Source of the DNA: Streptococcus sp.
GTDB taxonomy: Bacteria > Bacillota > Bacilli > Lactobacillales > Streptococcaceae
Reading direction: 5' to 3'
Assembly (NCBI GenBank): GCA_030527925.1
Contig: JAUMZW010000014.1
Coordinates: 1 to 42,784 of the forward strand
Length of the DNA: 42,784 bases
The notes below the pieces were generated by a model, which saw nothing but the letters and a program-made list of their open reading frames with translations, had not been told where the DNA came from and ran no database searches. Shown here one piece after another: positions 7,142 to 14,987 of this stretch. The position numbers were made by a program, and so were the translations under genes. How positions within the stretch are numbered: the first letter of the stretch is position 1; every line of letters begins with the position of its first letter.

Positions 7142-7872
7142 TGTTTATGCTTCTTTTTAAATTCTCTAGGTGTTAGACCAGTGATTTGTTTGAAACGTTG
7201 TGAAAAATAGTTGAAATCTTCAAAACCAACTGCTTCTGCTATTTCATAAATTTTTAAATCTGTTGTCATCAAAAGAAGTTTAGCTTTTTTCATCCTTTCC
7301 TGAATGAGATAATCCTGAAAAGATGTTCCGATTTCTTTTTTTACAAGTTGACTCAAGTAACTTGAATTAAAATTTAATTCTCTTGCTAATTTTTTCAAAG
7401 AAAAATCTGATTCAGATAAATGGGATAAAATATTATTTTTTAATTCTGTTTCTTTAGTCTTAGTTATTAATGTATCGAGAACTCCTTGATTTTGCTCAAA
7501 TCGTAATTTATAAATAATATTTTCTAAGGTTTTTTCAATATCTGTTTTTGAAAAAGGTTTCAAGAGATAATCATCTGCTCCTAGTTTCAAGGCTTGTAAA
7601 GCGTAATCAAAATTATCATAACCAGTTATAAAAACTATGTGGGTTTGGGGAGATTTCTCTTTGATAAGTTTGGCTAATTCAATTCCATTTAAAAATGGCA
7701 TATTAATATCAGCTAAAACAATATCGAAATCTTGTTTTTGACAATATTCCCAAGCTTCCTTGCCATTTTCAGCATCTTGAACAAGATTAATTTGAAAATA
7801 GTCGAAATCCACCAAGGAAGAAATTCCTTGGCGGACAATATATTCATCTTCTACAATTAATAATGAAAACAT
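7138..7872 (-). CDS. AraC-type response regulator (YesN-like)
   Basis: A 244-residue regulator. The receiver domain (about 1-120) has the acidic pocket at the N-terminus, phospho-acceptor Asp in DIVLADINMPFLNG and Lys in LLKPF. The C-terminal part (about 145-242) carries two AraC helix-turn-helix units, ending with the standard VGFEDFNYFSQRFKQITGLTPREFKK. It works with the downstream kinase, and both follow msrAB by a 15-base gap. Placement in the redox-repair operon suggests that the signal, the target or both relate to surface-protein oxidation, though pneumococcal ZmpR is known mainly for controlling a zinc metalloprotease gene. Confidence 0.93.
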   Translation of the reverse strand: MFSLLIVEDEYIVRQGISSLVDFDYFQINLVQDAENGKEAWEYCQKQDFDIVLADINMPFLNGIELAKLIKEKSPQTHIVFITGYDNFDYALQALKLGADDYLLKPFSKTDIEKTLENIIYKLRFEQNQGVLDTLITKTKETELKNNILSHLSESDFSLKKLARELNFNSSYLSQLVKKEIGTSFQDYLIQERMKKAKLLLMTTDLKIYEIAEAVGFEDFNYFSQRFKQITGLTPREFKKKHKQ

Positions 7873-7887
7873 ATCAAACCTACACTC

Positions 7888-9018
7888 TTAATCTACATCA
7901 TTTAAAAGATAGCCATAACCTTGGCTTTCCATATCTTCTTTAGGAATAAATTTGATAGATAAGCTATTGATACAGTATCTTAGTCCCCCTTTATCTTTAG
8001 GTCCATCATTAAAAACATGACCAAGATGAGAGTTTCCAGAGCGACTACGAACTTCTATACGTTTCATATTAAAACTATTATCTTCATTATATCTTGCAAC
8101 ATCAGGGCTAATTGGCTCTGTAAAACTTGGCCATCCACAGCCAGATTCAAATTTATCTTTAGATGAAAATAATGGTTCCCCTGTTACAATATCGACATAA
8201 ATTCCTGGTTTAAATTGATCCCAATAACGATTCGAAAATGCTGCTTCTGTATCATTTTCTTGTGTAACCTTATATTCTTCAGGTGTAAGTTTTTCTTTGA
8301 TATCATCTGCATTAGGCTTAGGATATTTTTCAGCATCAATTACAGGATAATTAGCTTCATTAACATTTATATGACAATACCCATTAGGATTTTTCTTGAG
8401 ATAATCTTGATGATAATCCTCTGCAATAATAAAGTTTTTTAATGGTTCTACTTCTACAACAATTGGTTTGTCGTAATTTCTTGCTTCTTGAGAAAATACG
8501 GCTTCAATTATTTCTTTATCTTTTGGATCAGTATAGTAAACACCTGTACGATATTGCGTACCTCTATCATTACCCTGTTTATTTAAACTAGTTGGGTCGA
8601 TAATTCTAAAAAAGTGAAGTAAAAGTTCTTTTAAACTCACCTTATTTGCATCATATGTGACATGTACTGTTTCAGCGTGACCAGTCTGCTTAATTAGTTC
8701 ATAGTTTGTAGTGTCACTAGTGCCATTAGCATAGCCAGAAACAGAATCAATGACACCATCAACCCTTGAAAAATACTCTTCAACTCCCCAAAAACATCCA
8801 CCAGCTAAATAAATTTCTTTTTTATTTTGTTCTTTCATATTAGTCTCCTTTTTTATTGTCTGCTTATCTGATTTTATCTTTTTCTGACTTGTACTTGCTT
8901 TTTTAATTTGCTCAATTTGACTTGCACTTGTATTAACATTTGATAATTTTAAATAGAAAAAACCAACAGCAGCCAAAATTACAACAATAACCAATATCAT
9001 TTTTTTTAATTCTCCCAT
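7888..9018 (-). CDS. msrAB: Membrane-anchored MsrA-MsrB methionine sulfoxide reductase
   Basis: This fused enzyme reduces both stereoisomers of methionine sulfoxide in extracytoplasmic proteins. Residues about 7-23 form an uncleaved or cleavable N-terminal membrane helix, followed by a Lys/Ser-rich linker. MsrA spans about 67-230 with catalytic Cys in [11 protein letters not shown]. MsrB spans about 240-370, with SGCGWPSF and the catalytic Cys in RYCINS. The fused length of 376 is usual for streptococci. The start at 9018 has GAGGTAAGAG before it and lies nine bases after the TlpA gene, so electrons from CcdA and the TlpA-like thioredoxin probably regenerate this enzyme. Confidence 0.95.
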   Translation of the reverse strand: MGELKKMILVIVVILAAVGFFYLKLSNVNTSASQIEQIKKASTSQKKIKSDKQTIKKETNMKEQNKKEIYLAGGCFWGVEEYFSRVDGVIDSVSGYANGTSDTTNYELIKQTGHAETVHVTYDANKVSLKELLLHFFRIIDPTSLNKQGNDRGTQYRTGVYYTDPKDKEIIEAVFSQEARNYDKPIVVEVEPLKNFIIAEDYHQDYLKKNPNGYCHINVNEANYPVIDAEKYPKPNADDIKEKLTPEEYKVTQENDTEAAFSNRYWDQFKPGIYVDIVTGEPLFSSKDKFESGCGWPSFTEPISPDVARYNEDNSFNMKRIEVRSRSGNSHLGHVFNDGPKDKGGLRYCINSLSIKFIPKEDMESQGYGYLLNDVD

Positions 9019-9026
9019 CTCTTACC

Positions 9027-9572
9027 TCATTTCATGGCTGTTAAAATTGAAGTTGTTTCTTCATTATTTATAAATCCAAGATGTTTTTCTGATAGTTTCC
9101 CATCTTTATCAAAAAATAAGGAAGTTGGGTAAGCCCTTACACCAAAATGTTTCGCAATTTTTCCGTCATTATCTAACAAAACAGGTAAGTTTTTATAATT
9201 TAATGTATTGTACCATTTTTTGAAAGCTTTTTCATCTTTTTCGCCGTTAAAATTCGGAGAGACAACTGATAATATGATGGTATCTTTAATCCCAGTTTTG
9301 GCTAATTTATCTGTTTCACTTAAACTTGATAGACAGATTGAACACCATGATGCCCAAAATTTTATATAAACTTTTTTTCCTTTTAACTGACTAAGTTGAT
9401 ACTTTTTACCATGAATATCAGTAAGTGTAAAATCATCTTTCGTTGAAACTGTTTTTTTATGTAAATGACTGATATGTTCTTTTTCATTTGCCTTAACATT
9501 TTGCATATGAAACATACTAGTAAAAAATGATGCTGTTAATAATACTGTAAGACATAAATATCTTTTCTTCAT
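9027..9572 (-). CDS. TlpA/Etrx-like extracytoplasmic thioredoxin
   Basis: A 181-residue thioredoxin-fold protein. The redox motif is WCSIC (KFWASWCSICLSSL, about 72-87), and a cis-Pro loop is present in VRAYPTSLFF. It should take electrons from CcdA and pass them to MsrAB outside the membrane. Residues 1-29 form a secretion signal ending in VKA-NE, a fair signal-peptidase I site. There is no LxxC lipobox, unlike the lipoprotein Etrx1 of pneumococcus, so this version may be released or stay attached through the uncleaved helix. It is 11 bases after the ccdA distal frame and eight before msrAB. Confidence 0.9.
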   Translation of the reverse strand: MKKRYLCLTVLLTASFFTSMFHMQNVKANEKEHISHLHKKTVSTKDDFTLTDIHGKKYQLSQLKGKKVYIKFWASWCSICLSSLSETDKLAKTGIKDTIILSVVSPNFNGEKDEKAFKKWYNTLNYKNLPVLLDNDGKIAKHFGVRAYPTSLFFDKDGKLSEKHLGFINNEETTSILTAMK

Positions 9573-9583
9573 TTTTAGTCTCC

Positions 9584-10272
9584 TTAAACTAATTGATGTA
9601 ATTTACCTAACATTAATAATACTCCCATGATGATTATTAAAACTCCACCTATTTTTTTTAATAATGGAAGGTAGCTTTTAATTTTTTGAAAATGATTCAT
9701 AATAACTGACGACATCAATGCTAATATTAAAAATGGAATTGTTAATCCTAAAGTATATAAGAACATATAGAATCCACCTTGTAATGCTCCATTCCCTCCT
9801 GAAGCAGCCAAAGCAAGTACTGAGCTTAAAATAGGACCAATACAAGGTGTCCAACCAAAACTAAAACTTAAACCAAGCAAAAAAGCTTCTATCAGTTCAC
9901 CGTGTGCGACTCCCTTTTTGAAATTGAGATTGCGTTGAAAATAAAGTGGTTTTAATCTAATAAAATCAGCCTGATGTAATCCTAAAATAATAACGAGTAA
10001 ACCAAAAATAATGGTCATTGCTGGGTGATAAAAAAATTTCCAATCAAACCTGCTCCATAACCTAAACTGACAAATACTATCGAAATTCCCGCTAAGAAAA
10101 TAATGGTTTTAAGTAAACTATACCAATTAAAATAATAATTTAAAAACCTCTTTTGATAACGTTCATCTTGATTTAACAACTGACCAATATAAACAGGTAA
10201 TAATGGAAAAATACAAGGTGAAAAAAAAGATAATATGCCAGCAACAAATACAGATATAAAAAATAATGACAT
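9584..10272 (-). pseudogene. ccdA: ccdA, thiol-electron membrane conduit, split by frameshift
   Basis: CcdA/DsbD-gamma family membrane protein that carries electrons from cytoplasmic thioredoxin outward. The first frame (ATG 10272 with AAAGGAGG, stop TGA 10015) has the first catalytic Cys in FFSPCIFPLLP. The second frame (10018-9584) has the second in FGWTPCIGPI. Together they would give about 229 residues and six helices, the normal size. The break lies in seven T at 10028-10034: with eight T the frame would continue as GNFFYHPAMTIIFGLLV, matching the family. The distal frame could still be made as a separate protein, because its ATG overlaps the first stop (ATGA), or by slippage in the T run. 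Mutation, phase variation and sequencing error cannot be separated here. Confidence 0.85.
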
Positions 10273-10307
10273 ACTCTTAACCTCCTTTATCATTAGTTTA
10301 ACAGTCA

Positions 10308-10313
10308 ATTATA
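10308..10313 (-). promoter_or_regulatory. -10 box of the ccdA-msrAB operon
   Basis: TATAAT on the minus strand, about 35 bases before the ccdA ATG. No good -35 was found at 16-18 bases, so an activator or a weak promoter is possible. Confidence 0.4.
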
Positions 10314-10365
10314 ATTCAAACTATAGAAAATGATTTCAAAAAACTAGAAAATAATTAGGTATAAC

Positions 10366-10392
10366 AAAAAATACCCTTAAAAAGGGTATTTT
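10366..10392 (-). terminator. Terminator after Ser-rich protein gene
   Basis: AAAATACCCTT and its complement AAGGGTATTTT form a hairpin with a T run on the minus strand. It separates the Ser-rich gene from the ccdA operon. Confidence 0.8.
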
Positions 10393-10409
10393 AAACTATT
10401 TTATATCAA

Positions 10410-10955
10410 TCACTCTGTTGCTGATGTATTTGTAGCTGCCGAATTAGCTTCTGTTGCTGTATTTGTGTCACTTGTAGTAGCAGATGAATTTGAACTAGCA
10501 TCAGAGCTTCCTTCAGAAGTTGTCGTCTCTGTCGTTGCTGTACTTATATTACTTGTATCGTAGGTCACATTATTTGAAGTTGCTACAGTGTTATCGTAAT
10601 ATACAATAGGTTGTTCTTGAGTAGTTTGTTCAGTTGTTGTAGCTGCTGCAGCTTCACTGCTTGCTGCTTGTGCCTCTGTATTTGACGATGATTCTTCATT
10701 AGATGATGAACTTTTATTAGTAGACTTTTTCTGATTAGATGATGATTTACTAGATTTTATTGTTTGACTCGAACTTGATTTAGATTCAGATGATTCCTTA
10801 GTATTGTTAAAATAAGTTTTAGCACTCTCTGATGATGAAGGTAATTTAAGCATAGCGTAAACTATTCCAATTAATATAACTGATACTATAATAGCAAAAG
10901 ACCAAATAAGTTTTTTTAGCCCTTTTTTACCACTTCTATGTCTTCTTGATTCCAT
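10410..10955 (-). CDS. Ser/Thr-rich single-pass membrane protein
   Basis: A 181-residue protein of unknown function. It has a basic N-terminus (SRRHRSGKKGLKK), one membrane helix (about 16-36), and a tail of about 140 residues that is almost wholly Ser, Thr, Ala, Asn, Glu and Gln, with a small aromatic island (IVYYDNTV, about 116-123). The topology should be N-in with the tail outside. Such tails are often wall-spanning stalks or sites of O-glycosylation; no LPxTG motif or enzyme domain is visible. It has a good promoter and its own terminator. Low-complexity sequence makes distant family calls unreliable. Confidence 0.75.
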   Translation of the reverse strand: MESRRHRSGKKGLKKLIWSFAIIVSVILIGIVYAMLKLPSSSESAKTYFNNTKESSESKSSSSQTIKSSKSSSNQKKSTNKSSSSNEESSSNTEAQAASSEAAAATTTEQTTQEQPIVYYDNTVATSNNVTYDTSNISTATTETTTSEGSSDASSNSSATTSDTNTATEANSAATNTSATE

Positions 10956-10983
10956 TCAAAAACTCCCAAATGATTTTTATTCT

Positions 10984-11012
10984 ATTTTATCATCTTAATA
11001 AATGCTTGACAA
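10984..11012 (-). promoter_or_regulatory. Promoter of the Ser-rich protein gene
   Basis: On the minus strand TTGTCA (11012-11007), 17 bases, TAAAAT (10989-10984). The start would be about 25 bases before the ATG, with GGGAG as ribosome site. Confidence 0.65.
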
Positions 11013-11051
11013 TGACTATGACTAAAATATCCTTGATAACAAATACTTATT

Positions 11052-11438
11052 TCAATCAGTTGAATAAAATAAGTGCTCTTCGATTGACTCAATCGATTCT
11101 TTATAATTTTTTATTTTAAAATCAAGTGTTTTGATTGCATTATCTAATTCAGTTTGTTTTTTGATTAATTTTTCTTTTTCAGTTTCTAAAATATGAATCC
11201 GATCACTAATAGTTTCTGGTCCTTTATCAACAAGTTTTAAATACTCTGTCAATCGTTCTATACTAATACCAGCATTTCTAAAACAAGTGATAAATTTTAA
11301 ACGTGCGATGTCATCTTCTTTAAAATCTCTGAAACCTGAGTGATTTCGCTCTACCTTCGGTAATAAACCAATTTTTTCATAATATCTTATTGTTTCTGAT
11401 GATAGTGATACTAACTGACTAACTTTTTTGATATTCAT
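11052..11438 (-). CDS. MerR family regulator (NmlR/AdhR-like)
   Basis: A 128-residue regulator. The N-terminal helix-turn-helix and wing are typical (SSETIRYYEKIGLLPKVERNHSGFRDF, about 13-39), followed by a long coiled-coil dimerisation helix (about 80-120). It lacks the metal-binding Cys pattern of MerR itself and has one Cys near residue 53 (ITCFRNAGIS), the position at which NmlR/AdhR proteins are thought to sense aldehydes or nitrosative stress. It sits 20 bases behind the alcohol dehydrogenase gene in the same operon, whose promoter carries a classical MerR operator, so self-control of the operon is likely. Confidence 0.9.
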   Translation of the reverse strand: MNIKKVSQLVSLSSETIRYYEKIGLLPKVERNHSGFRDFKEDDIARLKFITCFRNAGISIERLTEYLKLVDKGPETISDRIHILETEKEKLIKKQTELDNAIKTLDFKIKNYKESIESIEEHLFYSTD

Positions 11439-11458
11439 AAAATCCCCATTAGTTGGTA

Positions 11459-12496
11459 TTAATCAAGCTTTATATAAGATTTAATGGCTGTTCTATTATC
11501 CATTACCTCATAAGCTTTTTGAATATCATTAAGTGAAAAATCATGCGTAAAAACTTTACCTGGTTGGATGTCATCGTTTAGTACAGCTTGCAACAAAATT
11601 TCCTTATCATAGGTTGTAACAGATGCAATTCCACCTCTTAAGCCAATGTTTTTCCAAAACAATTGATTTGTATCAATTGTGCTATGATGAGGAACACCAA
11701 CACGACCGATTATTGCACCAGGTCTGGCAATATCAACAGCTGTTTGAACTGAATCTTCAGTGCCTACACATTCTAAAACAGCATCTACTCCTACTCCATC
11801 AGTTAGGGCAATTATTTGTTGTACTGCTTTCTCTCCACGTTCTGAAATAATGTGTGTTGCACCAAATTCTTTCGCTAGAGTTTGCTTATCAGGATATTTA
11901 CTCATTGCAATGATTTGTTCAGCACCTAATAATTTAGCTCCTATGATTGCACAAAGACCAACAGCTCCATCCCCAATAATAACAACGCTATCTCCTTTTT
12001 TGACTTCAGCTGTTTTTGCAGCATGGTAGCCCGTTGCCATAACATCGGATAAAGTTAATAAATCTTTTAGTTTGTCCTCAGTATAATCAGAGGGTTGTCC
12101 AGGTATTTTGACAAGTGCCCAGTCTGCATTAACAAATCGGATATATTCTCCTTGATAACCTATATTAAGTCCTCTTTCTTGATTTAAGCAGTTCCCATCA
12201 AACCCATTTAAACAAGCCTTACATTGCCCACAGCCATGTGTAAATGGTACAACTACGAAATCACCAGATTTTAGGTTTGATACTTTATTTCCAACCTCTT
12301 CAACAATACCAATTGCTTCATGTCCTGCAAAACTTCCCATAGCTTTTTCTGAGATACCTCTAAACCACCACAAATCTGAGCCACAAACACAACTTCTTAC
12401 AATTCGAATAATGGCATCAGTATCTTTTTCAAGATTAGGTTTGTCTGTTTCAGTGATTGTCATTTGACCTTTTTTTATAAATGTAGCTACTTTCAT
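11459..12496 (-). CDS. Zinc-dependent alcohol dehydrogenase
   Basis: A 345-residue medium-chain dehydrogenase. Catalytic zinc ligands are the Cys in SCVCGSDLWW (about 36-44) and His-Glu in AGHEAIG (about 58-64); the structural zinc Cys cluster is CGQCKACLNGFDGNC (about 89-103). The NAD(P)-binding Rossmann motif is GDGAVGLCAI (about 175-184). The family oxidises alcohols or reduces aldehydes in the cytosol. Pairing with an NmlR-like regulator and a 19-bp-spacer promoter suggests a role in detoxifying reactive aldehydes, but the substrate is not shown. The ATG at 12496 has GAGGT upstream. Confidence 0.9.
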   Translation of the reverse strand: MKVATFIKKGQMTITETDKPNLEKDTDAIIRIVRSCVCGSDLWWFRGISEKAMGSFAGHEAIGIVEEVGNKVSNLKSGDFVVVPFTHGCGQCKACLNGFDGNCLNQERGLNIGYQGEYIRFVNADWALVKIPGQPSDYTEDKLKDLLTLSDVMATGYHAAKTAEVKKGDSVVIIGDGAVGLCAIIGAKLLGAEQIIAMSKYPDKQTLAKEFGATHIISERGEKAVQQIIALTDGVGVDAVLECVGTEDSVQTAVDIARPGAIIGRVGVPHHSTIDTNQLFWKNIGLRGGIASVTTYDKEILLQAVLNDDIQPGKVFTHDFSLNDIQKAYEVMDNRTAIKSYIKLD

Positions 12497-12527
12497 ATCT
12501 TACCTCTTTTTTTAATTGATGTTTACT

Positions 12528-12558
12528 AGTATAAACCTTAGAGTATACTCCAAGTCAA
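12528..12558 (-). promoter_or_regulatory. MerR-type promoter with 19-bp spacer and operator
   Basis: On the minus strand TTGACT (12558-12553) and TATACT (12533-12528) are separated by 19 bases, the over-long spacing that MerR activators correct by twisting DNA. The spacer holds CTTAGAGTATACTCCAAG (12537-12554), an inverted repeat with 8 of 9 pairs matching, close to the known MerR-family operator form. Confidence 0.85.
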
Positions 12559-12624
12559 GTAAAACGTTTCATTTAAAGCATGTTTTTTAACATCACTATT
12601 TCAGCATTAGAAACCAATAACTGA

Positions 12625-12653
12625 TTGACAAATTTAAGATTTTTTATTATCAT
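12625..12653 (+). promoter_or_regulatory. Promoter of the Pr6Pr pseudogene
   Basis: TTGACA (12625-12630), 17 bases, TATCAT (12648-12653), followed by GAGGAG and an ATG at 12681. The promoter looks intact although the gene is broken. Confidence 0.6.
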
Positions 12654-12680
12654 GGCACCATTTAACTTTGAGGAGTTACG

Positions 12681-13317
12681 ATGACAATCAAACAAATATA
12701 TAGAATAATACTTGCTTCTATCGGTCTTTTGGGGATCACACTACAAATTTTAAAAGATGGTTTTGGAATGTTACTTTATTATACCGTTTTATCAAATTTG
12801 CTTGTTCTAATTTGTTTACTCTATCTTATTTACCGTGAATACTATAGTATAAAAACAACAACTCTTTTTTTTACGAATAAAAGGAGGGATAACCATAGCT
12901 ATTGCTATTACATTCATAGTTTATCATTTCCTTTTATCTCCATATGTAAGTTCAACGGATTATTGGAATCTGAAAAACTTTATAGTACACTACATTGTAC
13001 CTCTTGGTTTTATTTTAGATACCTTATATTTTGATAATAATCCTAAATATAAGGTACTTGATCCTATTATTTGAACAACTATTCCATTAAGTTATTTTGT
13101 ACTTTCACTTTGTAATGGCTTATTATTTAAATGACCTATACCTGGTTCACCTGACAGTCCTTATCCATATTATTTTATTAATATTAATAAGTATGGTGTA
13201 AATGGTGTTATTAAAAATTCATCCTTTATTTTCTTTTGGTACCTTATATTCGGCTATATCTTAATTGTAGTAAAATCTATCATAAGTAAATTAAAAAAAG
13301 ATAAAACTCTCTTTTGA
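12681..13317 (+). pseudogene. Pr6Pr family membrane protein, disrupted
   Basis: Multi-helix membrane protein of the Pr6Pr type; function unknown. The first frame reads well to about 12875, then the match continues one base out of frame (FLRIKGGITIAITFIVYHFLLSP). The shift falls in a run of eight T (12865-12872). Downstream, two in-frame TGA codons (13072 and 13132) stand where Trp is expected: LDPII-stop-TTIPLSYF and LLFK-stop-PIPGSPDSPYPYY. Restoring one T and two TGG would give roughly 211 residues ending at 13317. Family assignment is from recalled motifs. Confidence 0.7.
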
Positions 13318-13338
13318 AAGATGGTTTTATCTTTTTTA
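13293..13338. terminator. Bidirectional terminator, pseudogene end and Bce operon
   Basis: AAAAAAGATAAAAC and its complement GTTTTATCTTTTTT flank a 16-base loop, with A and T runs on both sides. It ends the kinase operon on the minus strand and overlaps the last codons of the plus-strand pseudogene. Confidence 0.8.
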
Positions 13339-13339
13339 A

Positions 13340-14281
13340 TTAGTCTACACTAACAGTAACTATAGTACCCGATTCTTCACAACTATCGATAAAAATATTT
13401 AAATATAAGCGTGATAAAATTTGTTTAGTCATATAAAGCCCTAGTCCTGTTGCTTTTTTATGTTCATGACCGTTAAACCCAGTAAATCCTTCTTCGAATA
13501 ATCGTGGAATATCTTCTTTTAGTATTCCAATACCATAATCACGGATTATAATACTTCCTTGTTTTAAAATGATTTCTATATTTGAATGACTATAGGAATA
13601 TTTAACAGTATTATCTATAATCTGGGATAAGGCAAACTCCAACCATTTTTCATCACTCTTTATTATCCAATCTCCCCTTAATTTAACAGCAATTGATTTG
13701 GTGATAAAAAAAATTTTCTTTTTTTTTAAGATTGACTTAACCGTCGTAGCGACACTAAACTCTCTAAATCGGAAGTCATCTTGATAATCATTCAATTTGG
13801 AATACGAAATAAGATTTTCTATATAATTTTCTAATTTTAAAAGGTGCTGCTCAACCTCTAATGGAGTTAGTTTGTTAGTCTGCTGCATTAAAGAAATCGC
13901 AGATATTGGAACTTTCATTTGATGAGACCAAATTTTTATCAAACGTTCATAGTCACTTAATTTTTTAGTCATTTTTAATTGTTCTTCTGAATTCTCCAAT
14001 ATCATTTTAGTGATAAGATATTCATACTTCAAATCAGATGGTGTCTTTTTAAAATTTAAAACATCTCCTTTTTTATAAAAAGTTAACGTCGTGATTTTTT
14101 GATGGTATTTAATAAATCGGTATCCAGTTAACAAAGCTAGTCCTAAGAGTTGAATACCAAAAGCTGTATAAAAATATTCAAGGTGAAAATGATAAAGTTT
14201 AAAAACAATCCAATAGCTAAATATAATAAAAATTTGATAAATATACCAACTTAAATTTTCTTTAATGTAATCTTTAATCAT
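13340..14281 (-). CDS. BceS-type intramembrane-sensing histidine kinase
   Basis: A 313-residue kinase with two N-terminal helices (about 10-28 and 36-55) and almost no extracellular loop, the mark of intramembrane-sensing kinases that detect peptide antibiotics through their ABC transporter. The H box is IWSHQMKVPISAISL (His about 120), then an N box (LSQIIDNTVKYS), G1 (IRDYGIGI) and G2 (ATGLGLYMT). Its ATG overlaps the stop of the regulator by four bases. It should phosphorylate that regulator when the upstream transporter meets a cell-wall-active peptide such as bacitracin or a lantibiotic; the actual drug cannot be told. Confidence 0.93.
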   Translation of the reverse strand: MIKDYIKENLSWYIYQIFIIFSYWIVFKLYHFHLEYFYTAFGIQLLGLALLTGYRFIKYHQKITTLTFYKKGDVLNFKKTPSDLKYEYLITKMILENSEEQLKMTKKLSDYERLIKIWSHQMKVPISAISLMQQTNKLTPLEVEQHLLKLENYIENLISYSKLNDYQDDFRFREFSVATTVKSILKKKKIFFITKSIAVKLRGDWIIKSDEKWLEFALSQIIDNTVKYSYSHSNIEIILKQGSIIIRDYGIGILKEDIPRLFEEGFTGFNGHEHKKATGLGLYMTKQILSRLYLNIFIDSCEESGTIVTVSVD

Positions 14282-14943
14282 TTTAATAAATAACCTACTC
14301 CTCTGATTGTTTGTATTTTATCAAATCCTATAGGGATAATTTTCTTACGTAGTCTTGCTAGGTTAACACTGAGTGTATTATGGTCAATAAAATCATCACT
14401 ATCCCATAATGTTGCAAGTAAATTCTCCTTAGATACAATTTCGTTCCTGTGTGTTAGCAAAACAGATAATATTTTATTTTCTGTTGGCGTTAAATGAACA
14501 CTCTGGTTATCTTTAGTTAAAACTCCATCTCTATCTAATGTGTAACCATCAATTTCAAACATATTTTGTGTGAAAGATTGACTTCGTCTCAAAAAAGCAG
14601 CAATTTTAGCATTTAAAATTTGAAGTGAAAATGGTTTTGAAATAAAGTCATCACCTCCCATATCAAGTGCCATAACCATATCCAATTCATCATTACTTGA
14701 AGAAATAAAAATAATCGGAGTTGTTAGCTTCTTTCTGATTTCTGTGGTCCAATAGAAACCATTAAAAAAAGGTAGAGTGATATCCATTAAAATAAGATCT
14801 GGCTTAATATTTTCAACTTCATTTGAAATATCTCTAAAATTTTGTGTAATATAAATATCGTAATTATTTTCAAAATAACTTTTTAAAAGATTTATAATGT
14901 CATTATCATCTTCGACAATGTAGAGTTTGAATTTTGTAATCAT
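14278..14943 (-). CDS. BceR-type OmpR family response regulator
   Basis: A 221-residue regulator. The receiver domain (about 5-118) carries the Asp pair at the start (EDDND), phospho-acceptor Asp in ILMDITLPFFNG and Lys in FISKPF. The winged-helix output domain (about 128-220) ends in the usual RGVGYLLK. It is paired with the overlapping downstream kinase and lies 44 bases after the permease gene, separated from it by a hairpin. The likely target is the TTACA-N4-TGTAA site upstream of the ATPase gene. Confidence 0.94.
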   Translation of the reverse strand: MITKFKLYIVEDDNDIINLLKSYFENNYDIYITQNFRDISNEVENIKPDLILMDITLPFFNGFYWTTEIRKKLTTPIIFISSSNDELDMVMALDMGGDDFISKPFSLQILNAKIAAFLRRSQSFTQNMFEIDGYTLDRDGVLTKDNQSVHLTPTENKILSVLLTHRNEIVSKENLLATLWDSDDFIDHNTLSVNLARLRKKIIPIGFDKIQTIRGVGYLLK

Positions 14944-14958
14944 AATTTCATTTTACCA

Positions 14959-14984
14959 AAAAAGTGACTACAAGGTCACTTTTT
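14959..14984 (-). terminator. Internal hairpin between permease and regulator genes
   Basis: On the minus strand AAAAAGTGAC and GTCACTTTTT pair around six bases and are followed by a T run. This looks like an intrinsic terminator within the operon; it could lower regulator and kinase output relative to the transporter. Confidence 0.7.
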
Positions 14985-14987
14985 ATG

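Noticed and set aside
12556..12572. A catabolite (cre) site from TGAAACGTTTTAC before the dehydrogenase promoter
   Set aside because: The TGnAAnCG spacing is one base short, so it does not fit the consensus.
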